From: Ruminococcus sp.
GTDB taxonomy: Bacteria; Bacillota; Clostridia; Oscillospirales; Acutalibacteraceae
DNA length: 60,233 nucleotides
Reading direction: 5' to 3'
NCBI GenBank assembly: GCA_017473775.1
Contig: JAFUJH010000091.1
Coordinates: 1-60,233, forward strand
The notes beneath the pieces were generated by a model. That model made no database searches. It saw nothing but the letters and a program-made list of their open reading frames with translations, and was not told the DNA's origin. A program made the translations under genes and the position numbers. This document shows positions 7,672 to 14,641 of the stretch, piece after piece. How positions within the stretch are numbered: position 1 is the stretch's first letter; every line of letters starts with the position of its first letter.

Positions 7672-9963
7672 TCAGCCCTTGAGCTTGGCGCGGATAATCT
7701 TGCCTGAGATAGTCTTGGGCAGAGACTCCACAAACTCCACGATTCTGGGATATTTGTAGGGTGCAGTGCGTGTCTTGACATAGCTCTGGATTTCCTTCTT
7801 CAGCTCGTCGGTGCCCGTGGTGCCCTGAGTGAGAACGATGGTAGCTTTGACTACCTGACCTCTTATCTCGTCAGGAGCAGGAGTAACTGCACACTCAAGT
7901 ACATAGGGAAGCTCCATAAGCACAGACTCAATCTCAAAGGGGCCGATGCGGTAGCCTGAGGACTTGATAACATCATCCACACGGCCTACAAACCAGTAGT
8001 TGCCGTCGGTATCTCTCCAAGCAGTATCGCCTGTGTGGTAGAGTCCGTCGTGCCATACCTCGGCGGTACGCTCTTCGTCCATATAATAGCCCATAAACAA
8101 GCCGGCAGGTGCGCCGTCCTTGGTGCGGACACAAATCTCGCCGATGTCACCTGCCTTACAGCTGTTGCCCTCGGAATCAACAATGTCAAGGTCATACAGA
8201 GGACTAGGCTTACCCATAGACCCTACCTTGATGGATGAACCTACAAAGTTACCTATTGTCAGGGTGGTTTCGGTCTGACCGTAGCCCTCCATCAGGCGGA
8301 TGCCTGTAGCCTTGAGGAACTGATGATAAACCTCGGGATTCAGTGCCTCGCCTGCAACGGTTGCGTACTTAACAGAGCTCAGGTCATACTTTGATAAATC
8401 CTGTCTGATAAAGAAGCGGTACATTGTGGGCGGTGCACAGAAGGTTGTGATGTTGTATTTCTTGAACAGAGGCAGAATGTCATCTGCGTCGAATCTGTCA
8501 AAGTCATAGGTGAATACTGCGGTCTCACACAGCCACTGGCCGTAGAGCTTACCCCACAGAGCCTTACCCCAGCCTGTGTCGGAAATAGTGAAGTGCATAC
8601 CATTGGGGTCAACATTATGCCAGTACTTGGCGGTGATGAAGTGACCCAGAGGATACTTGTGGTTGTGTGCGGCAATCTTGGGGTTGCCTGTGGTACCTGA
8701 TGTGAAGAACATAAGCAGGGGGTCGCTGCCGCAGGGGGAATCTGCTGTTCTTTCGTAAACCTTGGGGAAGGACTCAAACTCCTCCTCAAAGCAGTGCCAT
8801 CCCTCACGCTTGCCGTTTACTGATACCTTAACCGTCAGATTAGGGCACTTTGCGGCTGCCTTGTCTGCCTCGTCAGCGGTGTCGCCGTCTGCTGTGCAGA
8901 TGATAGCCTTTACATCTGCCGCCTCAAAGCGGTACTCAAAGTCGTGCTCCTTGAGCAGATTTGTTGCAGGAATTGCCACAGCGCCAATCTTGTGCAGTGC
9001 AAGCATAGAGAACCAGAACTGGTAGTGACGCTTTAAGACCAGCATAACTTTGTCGCCCTTTTTGATTCCCAAGGACTCAAAGTAGTTTGCTGTCTGTGCA
9101 GAGTACTCCTTCATATCTCTGTAGGTGAATACTCTCTCCTGCTTTGTTCTGGAAAGATGCATCATTGCGGTCTTGGTGGGGCATTTCTCTGCCAGACCGT
9201 CAACGATGTCAAAAGCAAAGTTAAATTTATCTGCATCCTTGAAGGTAATGCCTGACAGCTCGCCTTGTTCGTTGGTTGAAGTCTCGATGAACTTCTCGTA
9301 CACGGGCTCCTCAAGGTTTGCAAGGTCGGTGTTAGTGGTAGTAGCGGCTACGACCTTCTCCTCGTAGCTGCTGCCCTCTGCATCGGGGTCGATAACGATT
9401 GCGTAAATCTCGCAATCCTGACCGCCGATTGCAATCTCATCGTGAGGTAGTGAGCTGTCATAGTAGATGCAGTCACCCTCGTGGAGAATCTCTGAGCGGT
9501 CGCCAATCTGAATCTTCATACTGCCCTTGATAACAATATCAAGCTCCTGACCTACATGTGTGCCAAGGTGCATAGGCTTAGACTGTGCCTGCTCGCTGTA
9601 AGGAATTACAACATGGAATGGCTCTGCCATTTTGCCCTTGAACATAGGTGCAAGGTTTGTATACTTAAAACCCTCTCTGCGGACAAAGGGCATACCCTCG
9701 CCCTTTCTTATTAAGGAATACTGGGTCAGAATTGGGCTTGTGCCCTCCATAATATCTGTAATCTCCAGATTAGTAGCATTTGCAAACTTATAGATAAAAG
9801 TAAAGCTGAAATCAGACATACCCGCCTCAAGGTTCAGGTATTCCTCGGTAGTAACGCCTGTTTTCTCTGCCATCTCGGCTGCAGTGTAGCCCAAATCCTC
9901 ACGGACGGATTTAATTCGCCACGCAACCTCTCTGATTTTGTCATCGATTAAACGCTCTGCCAT
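7672..9963 (-). CDS. XRE HTH-cupin-AMP-binding acyl-CoA ligase fusion
   Basis: A 763-residue protein with three parts. Residues about 10-70 form an XRE-type helix-turn-helix (VREDLGYTAAEMAEKTGVTTEEYLNLEAG). About 100-195 form a cupin barrel (HLGTHVGQELDIVIKGSMKIQIGD, YYDSSLPHDE). The rest is an adenylate-forming ligase with FTSGTTGNPKIAAHNH, GYGQTETT, YHTGDTAWRDTDGNYWFVGRVDDVIKSSGYRIGP (split motifs A7-A8) and the C-terminal Lys motif PKTISGKIIRAKL. The ligase part resembles acetyl/medium-chain acyl-CoA synthetases; the acid used cannot be told. HTH-cupin regions usually sense small ligands, so the protein may both bind DNA and activate an acid. The start is the ATG at 9963 with GGAGG at good spacing. 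Upstream is a T-box leader, unusual for this gene type. Confidence 0.9.
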   Translation of the reverse strand: MAERLIDDKIREVAWRIKSVREDLGYTAAEMAEKTGVTTEEYLNLEAGMSDFSFTFIYKFANATNLEITDIMEGTSPILTQYSLIRKGEGMPFVRREGFKYTNLAPMFKGKMAEPFHVVIPYSEQAQSKPMHLGTHVGQELDIVIKGSMKIQIGDRSEILHEGDCIYYDSSLPHDEIAIGGQDCEIYAIVIDPDAEGSSYEEKVVAATTTNTDLANLEEPVYEKFIETSTNEQGELSGITFKDADKFNFAFDIVDGLAEKCPTKTAMMHLSRTKQERVFTYRDMKEYSAQTANYFESLGIKKGDKVMLVLKRHYQFWFSMLALHKIGAVAIPATNLLKEHDFEYRFEAADVKAIICTADGDTADEADKAAAKCPNLTVKVSVNGKREGWHCFEEEFESFPKVYERTADSPCGSDPLLMFFTSGTTGNPKIAAHNHKYPLGHFITAKYWHNVDPNGMHFTISDTGWGKALWGKLYGQWLCETAVFTYDFDRFDADDILPLFKKYNITTFCAPPTMYRFFIRQDLSKYDLSSVKYATVAGEALNPEVYHQFLKATGIRLMEGYGQTETTLTIGNFVGSSIKVGSMGKPSPLYDLDIVDSEGNSCKAGDIGEICVRTKDGAPAGLFMGYYMDEERTAEVWHDGLYHTGDTAWRDTDGNYWFVGRVDDVIKSSGYRIGPFEIESVLMELPYVLECAVTPAPDEIRGQVVKATIVLTQGTTGTDELKKEIQSYVKTRTAPYKYPRIVEFVESLPKTISGKIIRAKLKG

Positions 9964-10005
9964 TGTGATTCCTCCTTTATAGATATAGTGGGGCAAAGAG
10001 AACTT

Positions 10006-10050
10006 TATCCCTCCACCGCCTTCGGCGGTCCCTCCCTTTAATCATGGAGG
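10006..10050. repeat. Short palindromic repeat inside the T-box mRNA leader
   Basis: CCTCCACCGCC and GGCGGTCCCTCC plus a trailing CATGGAGG form an inverted repeat of the same CCCTCC-type family found elsewhere. It lies between the T-box terminator and the start of the ligase gene. Confidence 0.55.
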
Positions 10051-10072
10051 CTTGACTGCACCTGAAAAGTTT

Positions 10073-10355
10073 AGTAAAAAAACAAACCCGTCTCAAAGAA
10101 AAACTTTGAGACGGGTAATAAGTAAAATTATATCCCGCGGTACCACTCAAATTGTGCGTATGCACCACTCACAGGTTCTAACAAACCCTTTGTCTTAACG
10201 CGACAACCACGGGAGCGTCTACTCAGCATAGCACCTTTCGGACTCCGGCTCAGAAGTGATAAGTCATAAGAAGCCTCAATGTGCGTTCACACCCTCCGCA
10301 CTCTCTGCAAAAATCAGCTTACCTGACCGTCTTCGTCACAGCTTTTGATGTATGT
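10073..10355 (-). promoter_or_regulatory. T-box leader, probably leucine-type
   Basis: On the minus strand the leader has Stem I landmarks (GTGACGAAGACGG, AGAGAG, TTCTGAGC), the T-box core GAGTGGTACCGCGG (about 10135-10149) and a strong terminator stem ACCCGTCTCAAAG / CTTTGAGACGGGT with a T-run at 10073-10085. T-boxes read through the terminator when an uncharged tRNA binds. The UGGU of the T-box bulge pairs with ACCA, so the tRNA should have discriminator base A. A fold pairing GUGA with UCAC leaves CUU followed by A in the specifier position, which would be leucine and fits A73; GAC or AUG in the same loop are less favoured alternatives. The codon assignment is inference by hand folding. 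Confidence 0.85.
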
Positions 10356-10360
10356 ACATT

Positions 10361-10389
10361 AGATTATCACTATAATTTCATTTTGTCAA
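10361..10389 (-). promoter_or_regulatory. Sigma-A promoter of the T-box transcript
   Basis: On the minus strand TTGACA, 17-base spacer, TAATCT, a few bases ahead of the T-box leader. Confidence 0.8.
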
Positions 10390-10429
10390 TAGTTTTTTTA
10401 TTGCAAACTCACATTTTTTGGTTTAGAGG

Positions 10430-10458
10430 TTTACATTTTTATCGAGCTGTTGTATAAT
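10430..10458 (+). promoter_or_regulatory. Sigma-A promoter of fba
   Basis: TTTACA, 17-base spacer, perfect TATAAT. It is divergent from the T-box promoter about 40 bases away. Confidence 0.8.
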
Positions 10459-10502
10459 TGTCCTGTATTAATATATTATTATAATATTGGAGGAATTCTA
10501 AT

Positions 10503-11369
10503 ATGGCACTTGTAAATGCAAAAGAAATGCTTACAAAAGCAAAGGCTGGCCACTATGCAGTTGGTCAGTTCAACATCAACAACCTTGAGTGGACAAAGGC
10601 TATCCTGCTCACAGCTCAGGAGTGCAACTCCCCTGTTATCCTCGGTGTATCTGAGGGTGCAGGCAAGTATATGTGCGGCTACAAGACTATCGTTGGCATG
10701 GTTAACGGTATGCTTGAGGAGCTGGGCATCACTGTTCCTGTAGCACTTCACCTTGACCACGGCTCCTACGAAGGTGCTAAGGCTTGTATCGCAGCAGGCT
10801 TCTCCTCTGTAATGTTCGATGGCTCTCACTATCCTATCGAGGAGAACATCGCAAAGACAAAGGAGCTGGTTGCTACTTGCGAGGAGCTTAACCTTTCTCT
10901 TGAGGCTGAGGTTGGTTCTATCGGCGGCGAGGAAGACGGCGTAGTTGGTGCAGGCGAGTGTGCAGACCCTGCAGAGTGCAAGATGATTGCTGACCTTGGC
11001 GTTACAATGCTTGCAGCAGGTATCGGCAACATCCACGGCAAGTACCCCGAGAACTGGGCAGGTCTTTCCTTTGAGACTCTGGACGCTATCCAGCAGCTCA
11101 CAGGCGATATGCCTCTGGTACTCCACGGCGGTACAGGTATCCCCGAGGATATGATCAAGAAGGCTATTGACCTTGGCGTTTCCAAGATCAATGTTAACAC
11201 TGAGTGTCAGCTTGCATTTGCCGCTGCTACAAGAGAGTATGTTGAGGCAGGCAAGGACCTTCAGGGTAAGGGCTTCGACCCCAGAAAGCTTCTGGCACCC
11301 GGCTTTGAGGCTATCAAGGCTACCGTTAAGGAGAAGATGGAGCTGTTCGGCTCTGTTGACAAGGCTTAA
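10503..11369 (+). CDS. fba: Class II fructose-bisphosphate aldolase
   Basis: This glycolytic and gluconeogenic enzyme cleaves fructose-1,6-bisphosphate to glyceraldehyde-3-phosphate and dihydroxyacetone phosphate, using a zinc ion. The 288-residue protein has catalytic and metal residues in VALHLDHG, the family motif VMFDGSHYPIEENI, GIGNIHGKYPENW, LHGGTGIPEDMIKKAI and SKINVNTECQLAF. Length is normal for the bacterial class IIA/B short form. GGAGG lies 9-13 bases ahead of the ATG. It is transcribed alone, with a strong promoter and a strong terminator, and its codons are those of a highly expressed gene (GGC, CTT, AAG, few rare codons). Confidence 0.97.
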   Translation: MALVNAKEMLTKAKAGHYAVGQFNINNLEWTKAILLTAQECNSPVILGVSEGAGKYMCGYKTIVGMVNGMLEELGITVPVALHLDHGSYEGAKACIAAGFSSVMFDGSHYPIEENIAKTKELVATCEELNLSLEAEVGSIGGEEDGVVGAGECADPAECKMIADLGVTMLAAGIGNIHGKYPENWAGLSFETLDAIQQLTGDMPLVLHGGTGIPEDMIKKAIDLGVSKINVNTECQLAFAAATREYVEAGKDLQGKGFDPRKLLAPGFEAIKATVKEKMELFGSVDKA

Positions 11370-11400
11370 TCAGTCAGCTTAAATTAAACCAAACAAACAC

Positions 11401-11439
11401 AGACCGCTGAGTGCTTTGATACACTCAGCGGTCTTTTTG
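11401..11439 (+). terminator. Terminator of fba
   Basis: AGACCGCTGAGTG pairs with CACTCAGCGGTCT followed by TTTTTG. The same hairpin faces the end of the PadR operon on the other strand. Confidence 0.88.
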
Positions 11440-11456
11440 TATTCAGATATTAATTT

Positions 11457-11924
11457 TTAAGAAAGTATGCCGTAAGGACTGCAATACAGATTTACGGTCA
11501 GAGTATAATCACTTGAAACAAGCAATACTTTATATGTTGCCGTTGCTGTGGCAGTTGCACAGTAGCCGCTTTTGCTTGCAGAGGAACTCTTTATTGACCA
11601 GTTTGATGCATATACGCTTGTGCTGCGGCTGCTGCTTGTGCAGGAGGAGGTAGTGCCGTTGTAGGTGAAGGTTCCGTTTACGGTAACAGACCACTTAGCC
11701 TCTCCATCACTGCCCGAATATGTTGATGTTTTTGAGCCCGACTTTGTAGCGACTCTCGCGTTTGTTTCATAATAGGTAATAGTGGTTTCAATATAGTCGC
11801 CGTTGTCAAGATACTCAATTGTGGTTTCGGTTTTCTCCACTGTCTGGGCTGCATTTGCAGGCAGGCAGAAAATTGCCCCCATAATAAGTGTGAGTACCAG
11901 TGTGATAATTAATGTTCTTTTCAT
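11457..11924 (-). CDS. Small secreted protein of the PadR operon
   Basis: A 155-residue exported protein with a signal peptide (about 1-25, ending PANAAQ) and a Ser/Thr/Tyr-rich, low-complexity mature part containing two or three Cys (SCTSS, GYCATATATATYK, NLYCSPYG). I do not recognise a domain. Starting at the ATG at 11924 places AAGGAGT seven bases upstream; the longer frame would give a poor signal peptide. It follows the first DUF6120-like gene by 4 bases and is the last gene of the PadR operon. Its composition suggests a surface-exposed beta-rich protein; no function can be given. Confidence 0.75.
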   Translation of the reverse strand: MKRTLIITLVLTLIMGAIFCLPANAAQTVEKTETTIEYLDNGDYIETTITYYETNARVATKSGSKTSTYSGSDGEAKWSVTVNGTFTYNGTTSSCTSSSRSTSVYASNWSIKSSSASKSGYCATATATATYKVLLVSSDYTLTVNLYCSPYGILS

Positions 11925-11928
11925 AATA

Positions 11929-12324
11929 TTACTCCTTTTCTTCAAAAAACAAATGATAATCAATTGTTAATCCGTATATATCATTAGCCTCCTCTAACCC
12001 ATGAAAAGCATATGCAAACACAGAATAAACAGAGGCGGTTACAACCGCCATAACAAGCAAACCCACAACGCATCTTTTTACATAGCGGGTGATGTTGATG
12101 TGCTTTGCTATGTATTCTGTATCAGCAGAGGAAAAGTAGTTGCTCACTATCTCCTGAGGCTTGCCGTAGTTATCGCACAGCTCCTCTTGAGTTTTAACCT
12201 CTGCTTCCTCACAAAACTCTTCCACATCCAGAGCAAGCTTTCTGATGTAGCCCTTTTCTTTCCTTCCCATTACAGGGAACATCAGCTTAACCTCTGATAT
12301 ATATTCCTTACAGATTTTATTCAT
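11929..12324 (-). CDS. DUF6120-like membrane protein (copy 2)
   Basis: A 131-residue protein with a cytoplasmic N-terminal helical region (about 1-75) and one transmembrane helix (about 83-105). It is a paralogue of the gene at 12393-12776: both start MNKICK(E/A)Y and share V(K)..LxPVxGRxE..(I)xKL..D(V/I)..(Y/F)CEE..V.T.E.L.DNYGKP.E.V.NY.SS. This architecture matches the DUF6120 family, which is commonly encoded next to PadR regulators, much like DUF1700/DUF1048 proteins. They are thought to be membrane partners of PadR regulation, but no function is proven. Confidence 0.8.
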   Translation of the reverse strand: MNKICKEYISEVKLMFPVMGRKEKGYIRKLALDVEEFCEEAEVKTQEELCDNYGKPQEIVSNYFSSADTEYIAKHINITRYVKRCVVGLLVMAVVTASVYSVFAYAFHGLEEANDIYGLTIDYHLFFEEKE

Positions 12325-12392
12325 TACCCTGCTCCTTTCCGGGTGATAAGTATAGTGTCAATCTTCTCTGCTTTTGCAGTAAAACTCACCCG

Positions 12393-12776
12393 TCAGTTAT
12401 GCTCCACGATTACACTCGTTACAGTTCCACCAGCATTATTTTTATGCTCCTGATATGAATAGTACATACCTACACAAAAAGCCGCTGAAATTACAGTTGC
12501 AATAATCAGCAGTGCAACTGTAATCCTCTTGATTAGCTTGGTGGTTCGGATTCGCTTCATCATAGGTTCCGAATCCATTGAAGAAATGTAATTGGTGACA
12601 ACCTCACAGGGCTTGCCGTAGTTATCGTACAACGCCTCCATAGTTGTAACCTTTTCTTCTTCACAGTAGGTGTCAATATCTGATGTCAGCTTCTTGATAA
12701 ATATCCGCTCAGACCTTCCTCTGACAGGGAGCAACGCCTTCACCTGATACATATACGCCTTGCAGATTTTATTCAT
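12393..12776 (-). CDS. DUF6120-like membrane protein (copy 1)
   Basis: A 127-residue protein with the same layout as its neighbour: helical N-terminal region, the DNYGKPCEVVTNYISS signature near residue 50-65, and one transmembrane helix (about 84-104). The ATG at 12776 lies inside the last codons of the PadR gene (overlap 8 bases), so translation is coupled to PadR. The longer reading frame upstream would only re-read the PadR gene. Two tandem copies suggest duplication within the operon. Confidence 0.8.
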   Translation of the reverse strand: MNKICKAYMYQVKALLPVRGRSERIFIKKLTSDIDTYCEEEKVTTMEALYDNYGKPCEVVTNYISSMDSEPMMKRIRTTKLIKRITVALLIIATVISAAFCVGMYYSYQEHKNNAGGTVTSVIVEHN

Positions 12777-13116
12777 CAGACTTCTCCCCCTCAAGCACAG
12801 AAAGAACCTGGAGCACACCGTTGGTGGTGTTCATATAGCTTTCTCTGAGCTCTTCAAGGTACTTTTTACCCTCGGGCTCAAGATGATAATACACCCTTGT
12901 CCTTCTTTTACCGACAAGCTTGGAATATTCTGAGATTTTGCCGTCGTCGCCTAATTTGTAGGCGGCAGTGTAGATAGTGTTCTGAGAGATAGACAGCTTT
13001 CCGTCAGAAAGCACCTTGACAGATTTGACAATATCGTACATATATCTGTCTTGATTATCAAGCAGGGCAAGAATAAGCAAATCCGTGATACCGCTAATAA
13101 AGTTATTTTTACTCAT
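12769..13116 (-). CDS. PadR-family transcriptional regulator
   Basis: A 115-residue PadR regulator: winged helix with GITDLLILALLDNQDRYMYDIVKSV, TIYTAAYKLGDDGKISEYSKLVGKRRTRVYYHLEPEGKKYL and a C-terminal helix. PadR proteins are usually autorepressors released by small ligands or stress. I start at the ATG at 13116 (MSKNNFISG); the upstream 18 codons lack a ribosome site and match no PadR N-terminus. It is the first gene of the four-gene operon with two DUF6120-like proteins and a secreted protein. Confidence 0.92.
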   Translation of the reverse strand: MSKNNFISGITDLLILALLDNQDRYMYDIVKSVKVLSDGKLSISQNTIYTAAYKLGDDGKISEYSKLVGKRRTRVYYHLEPEGKKYLEELRESYMNTTNGVLQVLSVLEGEKSDE

Positions 13117-13141
13117 AGTTTGACACCATCCTTCTAATAAT

Positions 13142-13170
13142 AATATACAACAGATACAATTAAATTTCAA
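13142..13170 (-). promoter_or_regulatory. Promoter of the PadR operon
   Basis: On the minus strand TTGAAA, 17-base spacer, TATATT, ending about 25 bases before the PadR start codon. Confidence 0.65.
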
Positions 13171-13192
13171 TATTATTTTTTACAAAGTATTG

Positions 13193-13221
13193 TTGACAAA
13201 TATAAACACTGGTGATATACT
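13193..13221 (+). promoter_or_regulatory. Consensus promoter facing a geneless region
   Basis: TTGACA, exactly 17 bases, TATACT on the plus strand. Its -35 is 23 bases from that of the divergent PadR promoter. It reads into 13228-13533, which has no credible reading frame. Confidence 0.85.
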
Positions 13222-13227
13222 ACAAAT

Positions 13228-13533
13228 AAGAAGCACGGATACGCAGGCATATTTGACTCGGAGTTCGCAGAGTACATTGCCACCCCTGTGAATTTTACAT
13301 TATTACCCCCTTCCGACGATAATCTCCGTGTGCACCCCTGCTCACGGAATATCTGCTGTATAAACTGAGGACTTGTCGCCTTGCAGGTTCCTGACCATTG
13401 CAAGACATTATTCTAAAATCACACTGAATCGGTTGTTTGCCACCCAAATCACCCAATTCTTTTACCTCAAGCCCTCACAGCTTCCTACTGCCTCCCTCAT
13501 TGGCGTACGCCTTTTCGGAGGCAGTTTTCTTTT
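13228..13533 (+). ncRNA. Candidate structured non-coding RNA of unknown family
   Basis: About 305 bases bounded by a consensus promoter and an intrinsic terminator, without a ribosome site or a plausible reading frame. Visible hairpins include TCCGTG...CACGGA (13322-13346), CTTGCA...TGCAAG (13380-13405) and the terminator. I tested by eye for tmRNA, SRP RNA, RNase P and common riboswitch cores and found none. 6S RNA remains possible from size and isolation, but I could not build its closing stem and bubble. The level of support is for a transcript; its identity is open. Confidence 0.55.
13487..13533 (+). terminator. Terminator of the candidate RNA
   Basis: ACTGCCTCC pairs perfectly with GGAGGCAGT, enclosing a smaller GGCGTACGCC hairpin, followed by TTTCTTTT. 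Confidence 0.88.
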
Positions 13534-13560
13534 ATACAGACAGGTTTACCTTATAAACAA

Positions 13561-13597
13561 AACCGCTGAGTATTTTTACAACTCAGCGGTCTTTTTA
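13561..13597 (+). terminator. Second terminator downstream of the candidate RNA
   Basis: ACCGCTGAGT / ACTCAGCGGT followed by CTTTTT; same core as the fba terminator. It would stop any read-through. Confidence 0.8.
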
Positions 13598-13604
13598 TAA
13601 TTAT

Positions 13605-13991
13605 GGGCTCCCTATGTCACGAAGTGACTAAGGGAGTAAATTCAGGCTCTCTCCCTGAGGGAAGACTCCCTCACAGTGTGAGGGAGATGTCACGAAGTGA
13701 CAGAGGGAGACAGGCTCAGTTAAGAGCTGGATTTGCCGTAGGCAAAAACTGAAGGAGTAAATTAACTCCTCCCGTCACAGCTTTCGCTGTGCCACCCTCC
13801 TTTCAGAGGAGGGCTTTTCAAGGCTCCCTCTTAGAGGGAGCTGTCGAGCATAGCGAGACTGAGGGAGTTAAAGCAATGTATCGGGTCGTCGAGGACGCCG
13901 ACCCCTACGGACTCCCTTCGTCATTGGCTTTCAGCCAATGCCACTTCCCTCAAAGAGGGAAGCTGTTTCGAGCGCCCTCATAAGGGAGGCT
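13605..13991. repeat. Cluster of intergenic palindromic repeats
   Basis: About 390 bases with no gene. It is a chain of small palindromes: CTCCCT/AGGGAG units, GTCACGAAGTGAC, a CCTCC...GGAGG unit with CACAGC/GCTGTG arms, and a GGGTCGTC...GACGCCGACCC unit. Its right part (13755-13991) is nearly identical to 16070-16306, forming direct repeats around murT and the gatD-like gene. A 64-codon frame inside is not credible. Confidence 0.85.
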
Positions 13992-13995
13992 AATA

Positions 13996-14637
13996 TCAGT
14001 TCAGATTCTTGATTACAAGGTCGGCGATGTATTCGCCGAAGGCGGGGTTCTTCACTGTAACAGGGCCGATAACCTGTGTGCCGAAGAAGTTCTTCTCGTG
14101 TATTCCGTCCTCCTGCTCCTTAACAGTCCCTGCCACGCAGTTGACCTGAAAGAGGGGAGTTTTTATACCCTGTACCTCACTGCATTTGTTGATGTAGCCG
14201 ATAAACTGCTCCTCACATAAATTGCATCTCAGTGTCACATCACCGCTGTAGCGGTTTTTGCCTTGTTCCTTCACAGCAAAGTCAAAGAGTCCTATTCCCT
14301 TATGCTCTGTGCCGTCTGCTGTGGTAAGAGTATCACCCAGCATCTCGTAGGAATTACCTGTGAACAGCATAACAACGCCTGACTCAAAGGCTTCTTTGAG
14401 GGTACTCGCAAAACCTCTCAGGTGCTCAAGACAGGTGTTTCTTGAATGCTCTGTGCCTGCTCCGCAGTAGATAAAGTCATACTGTGTAAAGTCAATGTCT
14501 GTATCGGTGACGGTTTTTCTGTCAGTCTCCACCTGTGCACCCTTGCTCTCAAGTACTCGCTCCATCATACGGATATTGCCCGACTCGCCGTACAGATTCA
14601 TTATATCGTAGTATAAATAAAGAATTTTTGCTTTCAT
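13996..14637 (-). CDS. GatD-like amidotransferase homologue lacking catalytic residues
   Basis: A 213-residue CobB/CobQ-type class I glutamine amidotransferase homologue paired with MurT, as in lipid II isoglutaminyl synthase, where GatD releases ammonia from glutamine so MurT can amidate D-Glu of the peptidoglycan stem. The fold is recognisable: LYYDIMNLYGESGNIRMM, IYCGAGTEHSRN, SYEMLG and GTQVIGPVTVKNPAF. The nucleophile motif normally CGGYQ is GNSYE here, with Gly94 where the known enzymes have Cys94, and the usual His of the GTYLHGP motif is Ile190. It should therefore not hydrolyse glutamine. It may be structural, use another ammonia source, or have a changed role. The start is ATG 14637, 4 bases after the murT stop. 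Confidence 0.85.
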   Translation of the reverse strand: MKAKILYLYYDIMNLYGESGNIRMMERVLESKGAQVETDRKTVTDTDIDFTQYDFIYCGAGTEHSRNTCLEHLRGFASTLKEAFESGVVMLFTGNSYEMLGDTLTTADGTEHKGIGLFDFAVKEQGKNRYSGDVTLRCNLCEEQFIGYINKCSEVQGIKTPLFQVNCVAGTVKEQEDGIHEKNFFGTQVIGPVTVKNPAFGEYIADLVIKNLN

Positions 14638-14641
14638 TGTG

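Noticed and set aside
9964-9996. Upstream start for the HTH-cupin-ligase gene
   Set aside because: The extra 11 codons overlap the ribosome site of the inner ATG and have none of their own.
10479-11126. 215-codon minus-strand frame opposite fba
   Set aside because: Antisense shadow of the aldolase gene caused by biased codon use; no start signals.
13228-13533. Assignment of the orphan RNA as 6S, tmRNA, SRP RNA or RNase P
   Set aside because: None of the conserved cores could be found; 6S could not be folded convincingly by hand, so it is left unassigned.
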